Assembly: GCF_000365145.1 (NCBI RefSeq)
Contig: NW_008481810.1
Location: 2,046,001 to 2,110,000, forward strand
Direction: 5' to 3'
Length of the DNA: 64,000 nt
Origin: Cyphellophora europaea CBS 101466
Taxonomy: Eukaryota; Ascomycota; Eurotiomycetes; Chaetothyriales; Cyphellophoraceae
The position numbers and the translations under genes are program-made. Below are positions 55,001 to 64,000 of the stretch, one piece after another. Each line of letters starts with the position of its first letter. Position 1 is the stretch's first letter. The notes under the pieces are model-generated. The model was given only the letters and a program-made list of their open reading frames with translations. It was not told where the DNA came from and ran no database searches.

Positions 55001-55348
55001 ATGCAGATGCGCCTCAAGAAAGACCAACAAGACGAGGTCATCTTGCAGGAAGAGCGATACAAAAAACAGCGAGAGAAGGATATCGCAAAACGTGCTGCGC
55101 GTCAGCTCGGCGATCACAACGCCATCATCCCTGAGGTAAAGAGCACCGCGCCTTCTGGGGAGCCCAAGCGCAAGCGAGACGAGCATGAGATCTCGATCAC
55201 AGGCACGCAGAAGGCTCCTAGAATTGATGGCAATGGCGTACCGCGAGGTCCTGCGGTAAAAAGTGCAATGTCGAGCATGGGTGGAGCACCGCCCCTCGTC
55301 CGGAAGAAGAAAGCGAATCCGGATGACATATTCATGAAGCGAAAGTGA
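49031..55348 (+). CDS. sen1: Sen1-type superfamily 1 helicase with C-terminal zinc knuckles
   Basis: One uninterrupted frame of 2105 residues. Residues 1 to about 850 form the large helical Sen1 N-terminal domain. A charged linker (about 860-1010) precedes the helicase core: Walker A GPPGSGKTK at 1298, DEAAQ at 1526, QYRMHPEI at 1592, then DAFQGRE and NVGLTRAK, all the hallmarks of the Upf1/Sen1/senataxin group. These enzymes unwind RNA:DNA and RNA duplexes 5' to 3', end non-coding transcripts with the Nrd1-type machinery and remove R-loops in the nucleus. The C-terminus is unusual: from residue 1930 there are three perfect CCHC zinc knuckles (C-x2-C-x4-H-x4-C), then a Lys-rich tail with KRKRDEHE and ending KKKANPDDIFMKRK, probably nuclear import signals. 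Yeast Sen1 is 2231 residues and to my knowledge has no knuckles. Confidence 0.95.
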   Translation: MSHLIPPLLELRALPPSVHILCPRQNDDDQDRYDEDIQGGPLRGEQNDVRTKTITEARERRDKFMSCLQLLAYDGEETEKYQRMIWDTLDNTLGKCDICIRNYYVEKLRFLARLREEYEEPDVQQFFGLIDRRDTARITKGLDAAERVLKSLPEAKRGTAALEPAQLHALFEALLCDAFLQDENLLAQHFDEPFRLIQTKKQLKIREILPSTVRFLFSSNHRRLNWATATWGRLGRAPTDLEWTWSIKSQLQDRLQKATDAASISRFWSGAMIIAKTLPEDLISHKLLDMQPNLCMAALDHLHQPTPAVSFITQTLKIILTKAPKAFWQTMGTISSPTVIEQVFASPRFIKCLNDSAIAENKEEFDVLRWGPALVKSLDLNNQAAACQALATQLFQKLHVLETSQRAKTLCFEVAAQVMMQTTKNFAVHQEKHVSERIVLLDVMKTVNDHISDLLNPHQVGLTGDLGKTARACVLSLVKNGIAIDCYNLRNDFASLKESNTGLKHDPSCYSKPLWDTAVRALDNTDTALSGEVLQGTVALPGLERFRLKAGDPLSKQKGIYNSTFDQVNAAYSRLLGKIADFDPEHLDMLYKQMPTCMHLVAALLSSNDDVYQAAIELIKNISGQGSRKDALAHLIDAFSETTIFSLSWTFRRIATMQTFASVPRMVKSGMEILDVLCSPSDGRLRKQSKIESHDYKPVYKFWSYQWIALRTIFQHMESWSIELHDKPLMTEVCRDTMQYAQDLFEQYHTFARYLTKAKPSAEEDIPRSLLNPSEPELGSPLKVLGSMAKWLRLRDQFLADTQVKLITNMLNQLKMHDVTGDFDGLKYVKDVATTPNIKTILSDTQKATLVRALENYTGQQIAKPLKKKQSTLQMDTWSRSAEKRSSLGRKESSDEYDEIPQVEWANVIKQVKSESSKPAPTKSIPPQQSLPLQKKSDALAAKLAAKKESESKAFIADRKREQELRKQRDREFAAKARGKSTLGEGFGVLGKDHTKPAEPGMMVSSGSESEDSDDALFGKVQRVHPITKTHAHTRQPVAAGPVRKIKQVRSQKDMRARLAPDLTNLHKTILAWDFFADTDLPPNSAKDDYTLVTNEFQSVQDYQKTFEPLLILESWQSFRAAREDGTFKAQELKISNSLLVDSFFELNVTMSYQQGQDLGWGTTDVVILSRSSRPTTDSSEPHCLARIKEVSRKKGEVQIVLRINAAGNPMRPFLNDKATIWASQILSLTTLEREFGALMALPYYDLSEEIIAAKPSRLMDYPDHELATFVQTYDVNEAQARAVKSALDNDAFTLIQGPPGSGKTKTICALVGAAMTGFLPKHNDKGPRLNAASGVVSAPKAAKKILVCAPSNAAVDELVMRFKTGLKLMDGSSEKINVVRLGRSDAINTNVKDVTLDELVNAKLDVGPKDQKEDIHAIMMQHKSVSNEMIELRDGISAKRQKGEAIPVADENALDGLKRKKTSLSNKIDAVREKQNSESRNADLNRKRVQQEILDTAHVLCATLSGSGHEIFQGLNVEFETVIIDEAAQSIELSALIPLKYGCTKCILVGDPKQLPPTVLSREAARFQYEQSLFARMEKNHKKHIHLLDTQYRMHPEISLFPSRTFYDSRLKDGAGMAKLRSRPWHHSPVLAPYRFFDVQGMSQSATKGHSLINIAEIDIAMALYDRLITDVKKYSFRGKVGIITPYKGQLRELKTRFRGRYGEDITSAVEFNTTDAFQGRESEIIIFSCVRASTKGIGFLNDIRRMNVGLTRAKCSLWVLGNTEALNQGEFWRGLISDAKTRQLYTDGNIKALLSRPLLTEDMMKDDIEMVESSTPEPQQPDKPQSVNRNARVDPSNSGTPASSRPASVLSRNSSSSSVAGIIRQEPLRRDSTKALTKSVAAAESGKQISSPSLPPATRPTHMPERRNSNSAFGPSGGRFGLNDLANCVICGSNEHFSFNCNDLAARDSQMGKCKRCWQAGHGILNCNEPRCVGCGEVGHGRDECRAPMQMRLKKDQQDEVILQEERYKKQREKDIAKRAARQLGDHNAIIPEVKSTAPSGEPKRKRDEHEISITGTQKAPRIDGNGVPRGPAVKSAMSSMGGAPPLVRKKKANPDDIFMKRK

Positions 55349-56425
55349 GAAGCACATCGGCACACTACCGGATTTCAATCGCATAGCGAGGCGCGAAGGA
55401 TATGGAGACGACCGAACTTTTTTGAATCCGCTCCATGTTTTAGTATGAGTAGAATAGTGGCCCCCGCTTTGACGGGCAAAGGGCCTTCGTCATGCCGGAG
55501 AGCATGCAAACACGCTCACCTCTCATGCAGGGCCATTAGATAAGGGATCCAATCAAGGTGGGAAGACCCGTAATCGACGTAGTGGCTCTCACATGAGGAT
55601 TCATAACCGGGCTCACTCTCACGCCCGCATCGACCACGATGTTAGCGACCATTTCGACAGCGGCGACTGGCTGGCTATGGTTAAAGACCGTATCTTTCTG
55701 TGGTGTGAATTGCCCTTGTCGTGACTGTTCGTAAGCCTGTTTAAGTAAAAAAGTATTTATATCCGGTAGTCGATACCTGCTGCGTGCTATAGTGAGAAGC
55801 CATCGGCGGCGATCTTCGACTCTGGCTCTCAGCTCCACTATAGATGCACGAGCAGATGGCACCACATAGCAGAAGTATATACTCTGGTTGGATTTGCGCG
55901 GTCGTGGTGTGTGTGGAGGTGTGGAGGTGTGGGGTGGTTGCCTCGCCGCCTTGTGTCTCTCCCTAGTGCGCCGCGCCACGCCGTTGCTCTTGGCGCGCGG
56001 TGCCCTATTTGGAGGTCCCTCCCGCCCGGTGTTTCTCGATCCTCGGCTTTCCTTTCACTGAGTTTTCCGAAGCCCTTGAATTCAGCTTCAAGATCCAGTA
56101 GATACGAAGCTACAGTAGAGACGGCACCGGTGATTTCAACGGCGGGTGAACGACCAGCCGAAGCACCTTCCATTACGCTGTCCTCGGATACTCTGCTATC
56201 TCGTTGGTCGCCACCTACGAAGGCCAACATCGCGGGAACTGTCTTAGTTCTTGGAAGATATGAACACATTACTGCCTTCATACATGATACCCGAAATTTT
56301 ATAGTCATGCTGCGCTTTCGTGAATGGCATACCATCCAGCAGCCGCAGCCAGATCCAGATCCACATCCGACCAGCTATTGACACCCACCTCCCTGCCCCG
56401 GTGACAAGGAACTGAATCCAGACAT
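55349..56425. other. Intergenic spacer between convergent genes
   Basis: This 1077 bp lies between two converging genes. Frames at 55536-55979 and 55838-56335 (minus) and 55911-56381 (plus) overlap each other and show no domain, so none is called. A GT-rich stretch with repeated GTGTGGAG lies near 55907-55936. Confidence 0.5.
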
Positions 56426-59400
56426 CTACCCCAGCAAACTAATGGCATTCAGCATACGATCCATCTCCTCCGTCCGTGTCAGCACGTGATTCACACTGAG
56501 TCTCTTTTCCTCTGGCGAAGAGTCCCCCGATGCAGCAGACGCCGACCTGGGCACTGCAAGCGCAGATTCCATGGCAGCCGACCGTTTCGCAACGGTCGTG
56601 TTTGAGAATCTTCCTTGGCTATCGTCTTCTTCTTCTTCTTCCTCACTCAACGCACCTCTTGGAATATTGACCGCTACAGGCGGTGGATGGTGTAGCGGGA
56701 CAGCATCTCTGGACTTAGCGAGGCTGACCTTTGCCGTGCCTCTACTCTGAGGTCGGCCAGTGTAATCAGGTGTCTCGCTGCCTCCCTTCTCGCGGATGCC
56801 TGGCCCATGATCCTTCATAAGAGTGGCTGCTTCAAGGGCCTTCGCAGGCCCCACATCGTATTCGTACGGATCCGTCATGCTGCCTTCCGCCGCGCTGTTT
56901 TCTTTGCTGCTGCCGCTGCCGCGGCTGAGGTCAGTCGTTGCCGACGCTGACGATATGTTGCTGACTGGACGAGCCTTGATGACAGTATCCAGCGCATCAC
57001 TCGCAGCATCAAGACGTGCCTCGCTAAGAGACTTGTTAACATGCTTCCCCTTACGTGCTGGGCTAGCAAGGCGGACAGCGCTGGTGTTAGACATTACGCT
57101 GGGTGCTTGCCCACCTCTCGTAACATTGCGTGCAATGTTGGGTGTATGGAGGCTCCGAGTGTCGTCGAGAAGCGTGACGTTCTGGTCAGCGAAGTCGAGT
57201 CTTTCAGCAGGGAACATCACGCCTCGTAAGCCATGCCCACGTGATGACGCCGCAAAGACGCGGATCATCCTCTGAATCTCATCCCTTTGCTGTTGTACCT
57301 CTCGTTCTTTTTGCATAAGCGATTCGTAGATATCTTCGAAATCGTTGTACATCATCTGCACTGTGCGGATGTCGTTGCTGTTCCACCGGCGTCGGAGCTT
57401 CCTTTTACCGTTCTTGCCAACACTGAAGGGCATCACATCTTCATCATCGCTTGATTCCAAGTGACTGACATCGGAGGATGGACGCCGTGCTGATTGACGA
57501 CTACCAGTCATCGAGTGCCGTCCGGAGACGGCACTTGTATGCGAGCGAAGACTTCGCGTACTTGTTTTCTTCCGAGGCGACACATCGTTCACCTGCTCGT
57601 TCTCATCAATGCGGCTAGGAAGCTTAGCAGGACGTATCGTGCGCAGAGTCGACGGCTTGATTGGAGTGTGTTCAGGGCTGTGTGCCTCACGAATCGGACT
57701 TGGTTCTGGGGTCATGGCACCAGCACGAAAGTTACCAGTGACAGGGTCAGTGTCGACGAGAACCTTAATCTGGCTAGTTGCAAGAATCTGCCCGCCCTGT
57801 CCACGAGGTATGGCGTGACGATAGCTGTAGCGGGACGATGCTTTGGAAGATTGACGGACGTGACTACGTGTGCGACTATGAGGTCGGTGAATCGTTGCAC
57901 TGTTATGGGATGTACGACTGGCTGGCCGGGAGGCTGGGACAGGAGGGAACTGATCGAGTTGGTCGAGCGACGATTGCTCTTTGAGCGCAGACGGAAATGG
58001 TAGTGGAGGATCCAATCCGATGTTTACAGGATTGTGTTCTTCTCGCCCCGGGCGTTCGCTCTCCTCGCTGATACGCTGTTCTCGATCCCTGTCAGCTTGG
58101 ATACGTCGCCTAACCTCTGTTATGCGTGCAGCTCGGAAGACGCTCTTGTCGTGTCTGACGAATTTATGTTTTGTGGACTGTCCAGACACTTGCGAAGTTT
58201 GGCTGTAGATCGAGCTCGGACTGGTTGGTGCTGGGTCTCCCACTCTATCCTCATCGAGATGCTTAATCGCAAGGCCTTTCGGCAAGATGGGGATTGAGCC
58301 CTGACAGGAGCCGACATCGACGGCGGTTGTCGATCGATTGCGCTCAGGTTCAGACAAGGGTGAGAGCAATGACCGCCGGGTGCTACCTATCGATAGTACT
58401 GAGGACGCTCTCACTGGAAGGCTAGAGGGGGAGGTGGGTCTGGTCGTAGGCAAGTCTGGCAGTGGCCTTTCCGGTGGCGTACCTGCTGGGCCAAGTTTTT
58501 TATGATGGGGCAACCCAGCTTCGAATTTCTGATCCATTTGGCCATCGCGTGAGAAGTTGACAGGGTCGCGAATTTGAGCCTCGATCAACGCGAGGGTATC
58601 GGTGCTCTTCGCAGCTCTGGCCCTGTTGGTCTTTTTGGTATCGGTGGATTCCGCAGAAGCCATGCGGCAAGGTATTTGGCTATGCTGGGACTGAGTTATC
58701 GCTCTTTGACCTGCTGACTGATTGCTTGAGACGTCGGAAACGACAAGCGCATCGCCTGTCGAGCTTGTCACGGCCGGTGTGCCTAGTATTTTGGTCATAT
58801 GGACCATGGTAGCGAGTCTCGCATCTCCTTTGCTTGAGGTCCGTACAGGAGGGTGCGGAGCTGCTAGCAGACTGCTTGAAGGCGAACATTGGGCGGGTTT
58901 CGCCTCCCCAACAACATCTTCTTTTGTCTGTTTCGACGTATTTTGAGCGACGGCAGCTTCGCGTGAGGCCGAGGTGGCATTTCCTATAGAAGCTGCCGGT
59001 GGTGACAAAAAGTCCTTTTCGAAATCCTTGTTTGTCAACAAAGCTTCGCATTCCTCGCTGAACCTTTTGGCCTTTTCCGGATCGTGGAGTGACGGCACAG
59101 GTGATGATGATCGCCTGCCAGTCTTCAAGGGTCCAGGGAAAGCTCCGTCCAGGTTCACGACAGGGCTCGAAACGTTGCGTTTGTGGCCCGTGCCTGCCCT
59201 TCTCCTCAAGTCGGAGACAGCTCTTTTGCGGCCCATTTGAGACGATCGTGACAGACGAGGCAATGGCTTCTCCACGCTCTGACGTTTGGAATGCTTTGGC
59301 GACGCGCCACTGCGGTGCATAGTGAGCTTGCGGAAGACACTATTAGTTGACTGGCTGCTCCCCCGCGTACCTCTTGCCATACGCACCAGCTGCCATGTTG

Positions 59401-60016
59401 GCAGCGAGATAGGCCGACACAGACCTTCTGTTGAAGCGACAGACTCGTTCTCATTCACACTTTGAGGTGTATCGACTGGCAAGTGGCGTTTCGGGGCCGC
59501 GCGCTGTTGTTCGAAGGACACTTCGCGTAGTGTCATGGTTCGGGTCTCTTCGGAGACGGCGCGATCATGGGCAGACGTCTGAGGGCGTGCTGTCTCACAC
59601 ATGGCTGCCCACCGGCGAGATTGCATGAAAGGTGGGAGCTTGGGTGGAGGCCGAGGCTGCTCGGCGACAGACGAAGGACTAGGGGCGGTCTTTGGTCGAG
59701 GTGGTGGGCGAGGAGTCGTCAGTCGGACGGGTTCATTCAGATCGATGGACGACAATGTAGGAATCGTCGGTAGGAGTAGTTGGCTGACGCTACTGGTCGC
59801 AAGCGGGTGATAGCCATGAGCGACGGCACCTTGGACATATGATCGAGGCCCTGCTGGGGGCCCGTTGTCGGATTTAGACGACAGAGGGGTCGCCGGCTTG
59901 ACTTCGAGAGTTCTCGTGACTGTTATGCTTTGTTGTTCGATAGCTGGGCTTGGTGGTTTCGCCTCGACGGCCTTGCCGTGCCGGAGCTCAGCTTCATCTG
60001 ACTCTGAGACCCGCAT
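56426..60016 (-). CDS. Low-complexity protein of unknown function, 1196 residues
   Basis: A single frame opens at the ATG at 60016 (an in-frame stop lies a short way upstream) and runs 1196 codons. The composition is Ser/Pro/Arg/Thr-rich nearly throughout, with many basic-Ser clusters (RRSLLSPLSEPERNRS, KKTSTRSLRSHTSAVSGRHS), the picture of a long disordered phosphoprotein. The one ordered-looking part is a helix with coiled-coil character at about residues 880-930 (DIRTVQMMYNDFEDIYESLMQ, then QQQRDEIQRMIRVFA), and the very end is helical (HVLTRTEEMDRMLNAISLL). I recognise no family. The long uninterrupted frame, and conserved-looking helices at the C-terminus, argue that it is a real gene. 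A cytoskeleton or polarity scaffold would fit the look but this is only a guess. Confidence 0.75.
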   Translation of the reverse strand: MRVSESDEAELRHGKAVEAKPPSPAIEQQSITVTRTLEVKPATPLSSKSDNGPPAGPRSYVQGAVAHGYHPLATSSVSQLLLPTIPTLSSIDLNEPVRLTTPRPPPRPKTAPSPSSVAEQPRPPPKLPPFMQSRRWAAMCETARPQTSAHDRAVSEETRTMTLREVSFEQQRAAPKRHLPVDTPQSVNENESVASTEGLCRPISLPTWQLVRMARGTRGSSQSTNSVFRKLTMHRSGASPKHSKRQSVEKPLPRLSRSSQMGRKRAVSDLRRRAGTGHKRNVSSPVVNLDGAFPGPLKTGRRSSSPVPSLHDPEKAKRFSEECEALLTNKDFEKDFLSPPAASIGNATSASREAAVAQNTSKQTKEDVVGEAKPAQCSPSSSLLAAPHPPVRTSSKGDARLATMVHMTKILGTPAVTSSTGDALVVSDVSSNQSAGQRAITQSQHSQIPCRMASAESTDTKKTNRARAAKSTDTLALIEAQIRDPVNFSRDGQMDQKFEAGLPHHKKLGPAGTPPERPLPDLPTTRPTSPSSLPVRASSVLSIGSTRRSLLSPLSEPERNRSTTAVDVGSCQGSIPILPKGLAIKHLDEDRVGDPAPTSPSSIYSQTSQVSGQSTKHKFVRHDKSVFRAARITEVRRRIQADRDREQRISEESERPGREEHNPVNIGLDPPLPFPSALKEQSSLDQLDQFPPVPASRPASRTSHNSATIHRPHSRTRSHVRQSSKASSRYSYRHAIPRGQGGQILATSQIKVLVDTDPVTGNFRAGAMTPEPSPIREAHSPEHTPIKPSTLRTIRPAKLPSRIDENEQVNDVSPRKKTSTRSLRSHTSAVSGRHSMTGSRQSARRPSSDVSHLESSDDEDVMPFSVGKNGKRKLRRRWNSNDIRTVQMMYNDFEDIYESLMQKEREVQQQRDEIQRMIRVFAASSRGHGLRGVMFPAERLDFADQNVTLLDDTRSLHTPNIARNVTRGGQAPSVMSNTSAVRLASPARKGKHVNKSLSEARLDAASDALDTVIKARPVSNISSASATTDLSRGSGSSKENSAAEGSMTDPYEYDVGPAKALEAATLMKDHGPGIREKGGSETPDYTGRPQSRGTAKVSLAKSRDAVPLHHPPPVAVNIPRGALSEEEEEEDDSQGRFSNTTVAKRSAAMESALAVPRSASAASGDSSPEEKRLSVNHVLTRTEEMDRMLNAISLLG

Positions 60017-63000
60017 GTCGGTGGTTTCAGCCTGCGGCCTCAGTACTGACGATGATGATCAGGAAATGGGTTGCTGCATGTACGGATGATGATGAGGAAT
60101 GCTAGAGGTCTCACAGACGATCAGGTCTGGGCTTCACTGCTGGGGGGGCACGGTGCTTCTGGTGCATTCCTGAGACGAAGCTTGCCTGGGGAAACAAAAG
60201 TCGGACACATGGTCCTATAACGGGGAAGAGGCAGATATCGGGAGCCGGCTGGAGACCCCTTTGGACACTGCTATGCGTCAACCCCGCCTTGTTGCAGCAT
60301 ATTGCGCAGTAAGGGAGTGGGGCAAAGAGGTGCCCCGGTCTGATAGAGGATGATATACAGCCATACTATCCATGTTTGCTGTGGGGATCGGGGTTCGTAA
60401 AAACACCCTTGCTGTGTCGATAAGCGAGCGGACATATCCTGGCAGAAATTCAACGCCGTTTGAGGCCATCTTGGCTGGTCAGCGCAGGTCGCATGGTGTA
60501 CAATCCATCCGAAGTCCCCATCTAGATTGCCGGAAAGGTAAAGCAAGGGGTGGAAGCACGCTAGATGGGTACTAGGGAGCCGAGCCTATTGGTGGATGGA
60601 CGGTTGAGAAAACGCTGAAGTTAATGTATGTCATCGATCCTCATCCGAGGAGGCTGGTGATGAGCAGCGTCTTGTTCCAGACAATCTGTCAATTGTCAAG
60701 CATGGCCAGTAACGAGGTGTTGTGGATGATGCCACGTTGGATGATCTGCTCACGGTCTGTGTCTCCATGCGATGCGCATTCTGAGTCTCAAACACAATCG
60801 AGACATGCACGTCTGTATCACCGTGAGCCCGAATCTCGGATCTTGTCGAGCCTGGCAGAGTCAGCAAGGGCAGTACGGGGTGGAGAGAGGAGTGGCGCAA
60901 GGGCGGTTCGGCGAGGAAGGTTCCATCGCGGTGCCGCACGGACCGCTAAGAGGAAAAGACCACCGTCAGACGGCAGTCTCGCACTTTCTACGGTGAATTC
61001 AGTCCGTCTGACAGTGTGTCTGATGTCAAACTTTACGCAGACTTCGCACCCCTGCTCCATAACATGCATAAACTAGCATCTGTCTTTTCGGAAGCGAAGC
61101 TGGTGATGGAGTGGCGGACATTTACAACTCGGCTGGGAACAGGCTGACTCGTCTTTCGCACCCCCCTTGATTGCTACTTCAAAGATAACACTTGCAGTCA
61201 TTCGTCCGTCATAGGCCCAGTCGTCGTTGCGCACAGATTTCGATTCCCCGTCATCCCCCAGCCTGCTGAATTTCATCCTTACCATATACAACGTAGGCGG
61301 TGGCTGCTTGCCCGTGATTGCCAGTGGCCGGCCCGCGGAGTTGCTCGTGTCCGTGCAGATTGTACCCGCGGTCAGAACGTTGATTCTGCATGGTGGCTGT
61401 ATCATAGAAATGAACATATGCACGGTGACCGACAACCAATACCGGACGGCAAGGTACAATAGTCCGCGAATGTGAACGGTAGAACGGATATTGGAGTACC
61501 TGTCATTGTTGTCGGCATCCGTTCCCGGAGCCCTGAAGGGGGTCTCTCACGTGTTGATCCATGTCTAAATCGACTACCTACGTGAGATAGCCGTCTTGCC
61601 TGGCGAACCAAAATAGCTCGATGAAACTGTTGACATTGATTGCCGTTGGATGAAGCCAATTTCAGGAAGCAATTTCAGGGGCGGACCCCAATAGCGGCGC
61701 GCATAACGTATGATAGCTGCCAAAGCGTAGCGCATGAGGACAAGCTTCTCCGGCTTGCCGGCAGACGTGGTATACTCACCAGATTCAAGCAGCTTGGCAA
61801 GTCACTCGAGGTCATCGACGTGGATGTTGACTTTCAGGCTGTCGCCTTGGACCTTCTGCGAGGTCCGGTGCCTAGGTTGGTCGTGCAAGAAAACAGAACA
61901 GTCGTCACGGATAGCATACTATACCAAGCTGCATTCCTTTGAGTCGGCGTGATGAGTTTCAGTGCGATCATGCTTGACCTAGGCCGTTCGACGCAAGGAT
62001 AGCCGCCTTGTCTGTGGTGCCCTTCGACGAACAGAAGGTTGCGGCAATGTTAGAGACGAATTTCTCGATCGAGCTATCCAACACTGAGAATTGGTGTGAA
62101 GGATCCGATGTGCTGTTGCTACCGGCCAGAAGTCCACCTTCTGATCATTGCTGCTCCATTTAGGAAAAGCCAAATTCCACCTCACCTGCCCATCCAACGC
62201 AGCAACCGTCACCTCAACACACACGGCACATACAGACCGCCTGTACGGAGGTACTAGTACTGCTGCGGCTGGAGTGAGGAGAGTTCCAAGACAATTAGAG
62301 GCCACGAAAAGACGCCATAGCCTTTTCTCCGTAGTATGAAGAGGCATGCGGAAGCAAACCCTGCAAGTGGTTCACATGGATGTTGTCCGGGCATGTTCAG
62401 TGCCATTCCCAAACATCTCATTGCTCCGTATGTTAGTCTTGCTACGGAGACATGCGTCCTGTCGCAGGTCGAGGTCACTGTCACCCTGGGGGATCACCAG
62501 ATTATGGAAACCATCGGTAGGAGCTGAAGACCACGCTCAGCAATCGCGTCGCACGCACCCAACTCGAGCCAGGCTGAATCGTTTCCTAGCAATCCTAAGG
62601 GAGCATTGCCTGCTGGGTGCCAGGAAACATGATACTGATCGGTGCAGGAGGCTCTCATTAGTGGTCGATCAGCATGCCCAACCATACGGAGAACAGACCG
62701 GCTCCGCGGGTCAACTGGGATTATCCACTCTTATAGCTATGAGGAAGCTTAGGGGCCGAAATGGCTTGCGCTCAAGATGCATATCCCGCGGCGTTATCGG
62801 GAAACAGCCCACAGGCCCAACAGTCCACCCGCAACATGATTGGTGACTTGACGCTTCTGCCCTGAGCATCACTTGCTGAAGACAGCGATCGACCATGATG
62901 ACCCCGGCCTGGGCCCACACGTCTTCACCCAGCCCTACAGACTACGCCCGATTGAAGAAGGAGAATGCGAGGTGCATATTGCCAAGGCCGGGTTGAATCG

Positions 63001-63322
63001 CCAATGGCAAAGAAGATCTTGTCGCCTGGTCTCATGAGGCAATTCAGGAGGGAGCCGAGGCATCAACAATGCTGGAACTTTGCGTCGCTGAGGCCCAAAC
63101 CGTCGGTACAGGCCCGTCCAAATATGGTGAATTTGATAGCCAAACAACAATGGCAGGGGATACAGCCTATGAGCTGATAGGACGTTCGCTTCGCCGAAAG
63201 CCGAAGAGCTGAAAGACGCAACAGCGGTGAGATGATTCAATACAAAAAGGCAGAAGGCATCTGTCTACTCAACCCGAAAGACAGAGAGCGAGGTGTGAAT
63301 ACTTTGCTGTACTGCGCGAAAG
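60017..63322. other. Gene-poor region, 3.3 kb
   Basis: Between two divergent genes, so both ends are promoter sequence. Frames such as 60624-61076, 61640-61942 (plus) and 61979-62347 (minus) have no motif and no splice pattern that improves them. Near-matches to TACGGAGTA occur around 62244 and 62430. No gene, tRNA or repeat array supported. Confidence 0.5.
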
Positions 63323-64000
63323 ATGGTCGGTGTTCCTGGCAGGAGCAAAGGCTGCTCAACGTGCCTTAGACGCAAGGTCAAATGTGGTGCGTAAACCTCG
63401 AAACCCCTCCTATCGCGACGAATACTCACGCGACGTGACCATATTCAGATGAAACTAGGCCGACCTGCACCAGATGCCAAAAAGCCGGCTTCAAATGCGG
63501 AGGATATGAGCGAGCGCTCGAGATACGCAGCCACAGCTTCACAACGGACGCTAAGATGCTCACAACCAGACCGGAAAAGGCTAAACCTAGAGCCCGGCAC
63601 CAGATGGTTGAGCTGATCCTGAATGACCAGAGTCAAGGACCTAGCACTGCGACTCGGGAAGTACCTCAGTCGTTGAGCCTCGTGGCCTTCAAGGATAGCA
63701 TCGAGTTCAGTGAGTCTTCGTAGATCTGAGCTTATTCAATCTCTGGCGGCCCGGCTTGTTGCAGACTCCCAGGCGTGCCTCGAACTTACTGACACGTTCG
63801 GAACCCTTAGGTTACCTAATCGACAACTTCGTATGGAGGACCTATGGCACACCCTGGCTGGAGATGTCGTGCAGCGGCAAGCTAGGCCAACTCTCGCTAA
63901 ACGCGGCGAGGGCCTTTGCGCAAACCGTCTTCGGCAGGCATCACCACCAACGGGCGATCGAGCTGCAAGGGCAAGCCATCTACGGAGACACCATACGAAC
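63323..64000 (+). CDS. Zn(II)2Cys6 transcription factor, 3' truncated by window edge
   Basis: Exon 1 is 63323-63386 and exon 2 63449-63709; the 62-nt intron splits the zinc cluster after its third Cys and removing it gives CSTCLRRKVKCDETRPTC, then TRCQKAGFKC. The cysteines are 11, 14, 21, 28, 31 and 38 (C-x2-C-x6-C-x6-C-x2-C-x6-C), a textbook binuclear cluster at the extreme N-terminus. A third exon most likely starts at 63811, continuing SYLIDNFVWRTYGTPWLEM, the start of the fungal-specific regulatory domain in this type of factor, and runs off the right edge. An earlier acceptor at 63764 also leaves an open frame to the edge but with a less convincing sequence. Nuclear regulator, targets unknown; such genes often sit beside metabolic clusters, which this window cannot show. 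Confidence 0.85.

Noticed and set aside
55838..56335. 165-codon minus frame between the helicase and the low-complexity protein
   Set aside because: Overlaps a plus frame of similar length (55911-56381); neither has a motif, and the spacer is expected to be 3' untranslated sequence of convergent genes.
60017..64000. Start of a biosynthetic gene cluster around the right-edge Zn2Cys6 factor
   Set aside because: No biosynthetic enzyme gene is visible within the window on either side of the factor.

Overview
This window is nuclear DNA of a filamentous ascomycete (Pezizomycotina; a dothideomycete is plausible but not proven). The evidence is: genes interrupted by short GT-AG introns of about 42-114 nt with CTAAC-type branch points, one promoter per gene, Zn(II)2Cys6 and fungal bZIP regulators, a DASH-complex subunit, a Flc/TRP-like channel, and 0.3-4.3 kb spacers. 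There is no operon structure, no CRISPR array and no tRNA or rRNA gene that I could support by eye. Exon structures below were built by hand from reading frame, splice signals and family motifs; none was checked against RNA or a database.

Layout, left half. A 5'-truncated membrane protein with a spermidine-synthase-like domain runs off the left edge (1-1641). An Hsm3/PSMD5-like proteasome assembly chaperone follows (2087-3103). A five-exon FHA-domain protein kinase on the minus strand (3961-6437) stands head to head with the tiny intron-split gene for ribosomal protein eL41 (6827-6953), which simple ORF calling misses. Then come RNA polymerase I subunit A49 (7910-9352), glucosamine-6-phosphate N-acetyltransferase (9962-10881, minus), a membrane-anchored histidine acid phosphatase (11276-12808, minus), a DapA-family aldolase (13530-14516), a Flc/TRP-like channel (15786-18542), a bZIP factor (20065-21813) and a large unrecognised protein (22310-25818).

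Layout, right half. After a 3.6 kb gene-poor stretch there is a Zn2Cys6 factor (29459-30825), an F-box-like Cys-rich protein (33123-34187, minus), the DASH subunit Hsk3 (35642-35947, minus), a ketopantoate-reductase-like protein with a long disordered tail (36838-39216, minus), a 4.3 kb gene-poor stretch, a Dnf-type P4-ATPase flippase (43535-48318), a Sen1-type RNA/DNA helicase with three C-terminal zinc knuckles (49031-55348), a 1196-residue low-complexity protein (56426-60016, minus), and a second Zn2Cys6 factor cut by the right edge (63323-64000).

Most genes are housekeeping: ribosome and rRNA synthesis (eL41, A49), transcription termination (Sen1), proteasome assembly, kinetochore (Hsk3), checkpoint or meiotic signalling (FHA kinase), cell-wall precursor supply (Gna1, and Flc as a wall/ER factor) and lipid asymmetry (flippase). 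They do not form an evident pathway cluster. I found no convincing new multi-gene system. The points most worth checking are the Sen1 zinc-knuckle tail, the long N-terminal extension of Gna1, the reductase with its disordered tail, two retained-frame introns, the eL41/kinase divergent promoter, an inverted repeat in the phosphatase/aldolase promoter region, and a dispersed palindrome-like 9-mer confined to spacers.
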